Assembly (NCBI GenBank): GCA_947177435.1
Contig: CAMWUM010000012.1
Span: 1 to 15,549, forward strand
DNA: 15,549 bases
Direction: 5' to 3'
Origin: an uncultured Muribaculaceae bacterium
Lineage (GTDB): Bacteria > Bacteroidota > Bacteroidia > Bacteroidales > Muribaculaceae
Below, piece by piece: positions 15,305 through 15,549 of the stretch. Made by a program: the position numbers and the translations under genes. Position 1 is the stretch's first letter. Each line of letters opens with the position of its first letter. The notes beneath the pieces were generated by a model. The model did not search any database. It saw only the letters and a list, made by a program, of their open reading frames with translations, and was not told where the DNA came from.

Positions 15305-15330
15305 CCCCGTCCATTTTTAGTGGACAGTAG

Positions 15331-15549
15331 TGTATCGGACTAATTTCCGGTAAATATATGAAAATCTCCGACGGTTAAGTCCTTCGTGGTGGCCAATTTT
15401 TGAGTGAGCGCCTCGGCCCGCTTTTCAGTGAGTATTTACACTTCAATGTCTGATTCACGACACCATGGAGTGTGGTTCGATGCATATTTATATTAAAGTT
15501 AATTAACATATGCTATATTTTAGCTAAATTCAAGGTGTTGATTTTGTTA
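15331..15549. other. Noncoding AT-rich stretch at the right edge
   Basis: No convincing reading frame on either strand, no RNA gene, and no recognisable repeat array. The last 70 nt are very AT-rich (around TTAATTAACATATG at 15499), which may be the start of a regulatory region for a gene beyond the window. Confidence 0.5.

Larger units (their letters stand above)
13792..15330. mobile_element. Degraded insertion-sequence cluster (IS30 and IS4 remnants, head to head)
   Basis: Two transposase remnants occupy this stretch: IS30-family on the minus strand (about 13792-14380) and IS4-family on the plus strand (about 14440-15330). Their 5' ends face each other and both N-termini are missing, so one deletion or a nested insertion probably removed the DNA between them. 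The IS30 outer end lies near 13792-13815 (TTGCACTTGCTTGTTGAC on the minus strand). The IS4 outer end follows the TAA at 15302 and includes GTCCA/TGGAC arms (15309-15325). Neither element encodes an intact transposase. Confidence 0.8.

Noticed and set aside
1..15549. CRISPR array, toxin-antitoxin pair or phage defence genes
   Set aside because: No regularly spaced repeats were seen and all sizeable real genes are accounted for by glycan, pilus, cysteine, flavoprotein and IS families.

Overview
The window reads as chromosomal DNA of a GC-rich member of the Bacteroidales (Muribaculaceae or Alistipes-like by general character; the genus cannot be fixed from this sequence). The evidence is a Bacteroidetes-type glycan-degradation gene set, a fimbrillin (Mfa/Fim, type V pilus) operon with lipoprotein signal peptides, a textbook Bacteroides promoter (TTTG, 20-nt spacer, TAnnTTTG), and A-rich gene leaders mostly lacking Shine-Dalgarno sequences.

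Region 1 (2-5084, + strand) is a tightly packed glycoside hydrolase operon: the 3' part of a GH127/GH146-type beta-L-arabinofuranosidase, a GH43 enzyme with a CBM6, and a GH3 beta-xylosidase-like enzyme with an inserted PA14 domain. Stop and start codons are 0-1 nt apart. All three families act on arabinose- and xylose-containing plant glycans, so this is probably the enzyme end of a polysaccharide utilization locus whose SusC/SusD genes lie outside the window.

Region 2 (about 5130-11187, + strand) is a fimbrial operon: an outer-membrane protein with an OmpA-like and a DUF3575 domain, a DUF5119 anchor-type lipoprotein, a small fimbrillin (likely shaft), and an 846-residue fimbrillin with a C-terminal FISUMP-like domain (likely tip adhesin). 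A strong 10-bp hairpin lies between the shaft and tip genes and could attenuate the downstream gene.

Region 3 (11218-13086, + strand) holds cysE and cysK, the two-step pathway from serine to cysteine.

Region 4 (13087-15549) is different: lower GC, with insertion-sequence debris. It contains a possible tiny membrane protein, a minus-strand FMN-binding split-barrel (NimA/pyridoxamine-phosphate-oxidase-like) gene with a near-perfect promoter and an upstream palindrome, and two decayed transposases facing away from each other (IS30 on the minus strand, IS4 on the plus strand). Both transposases have lost their N-termini at one shared junction. The last ~220 bases show no gene.

Most genes belong to known families. 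The points most worth checking are the hairpin inside the fimbrial operon, the ligand-binding tip protein, the dyad/promoter pair in front of the split-barrel gene, and the IS junction.
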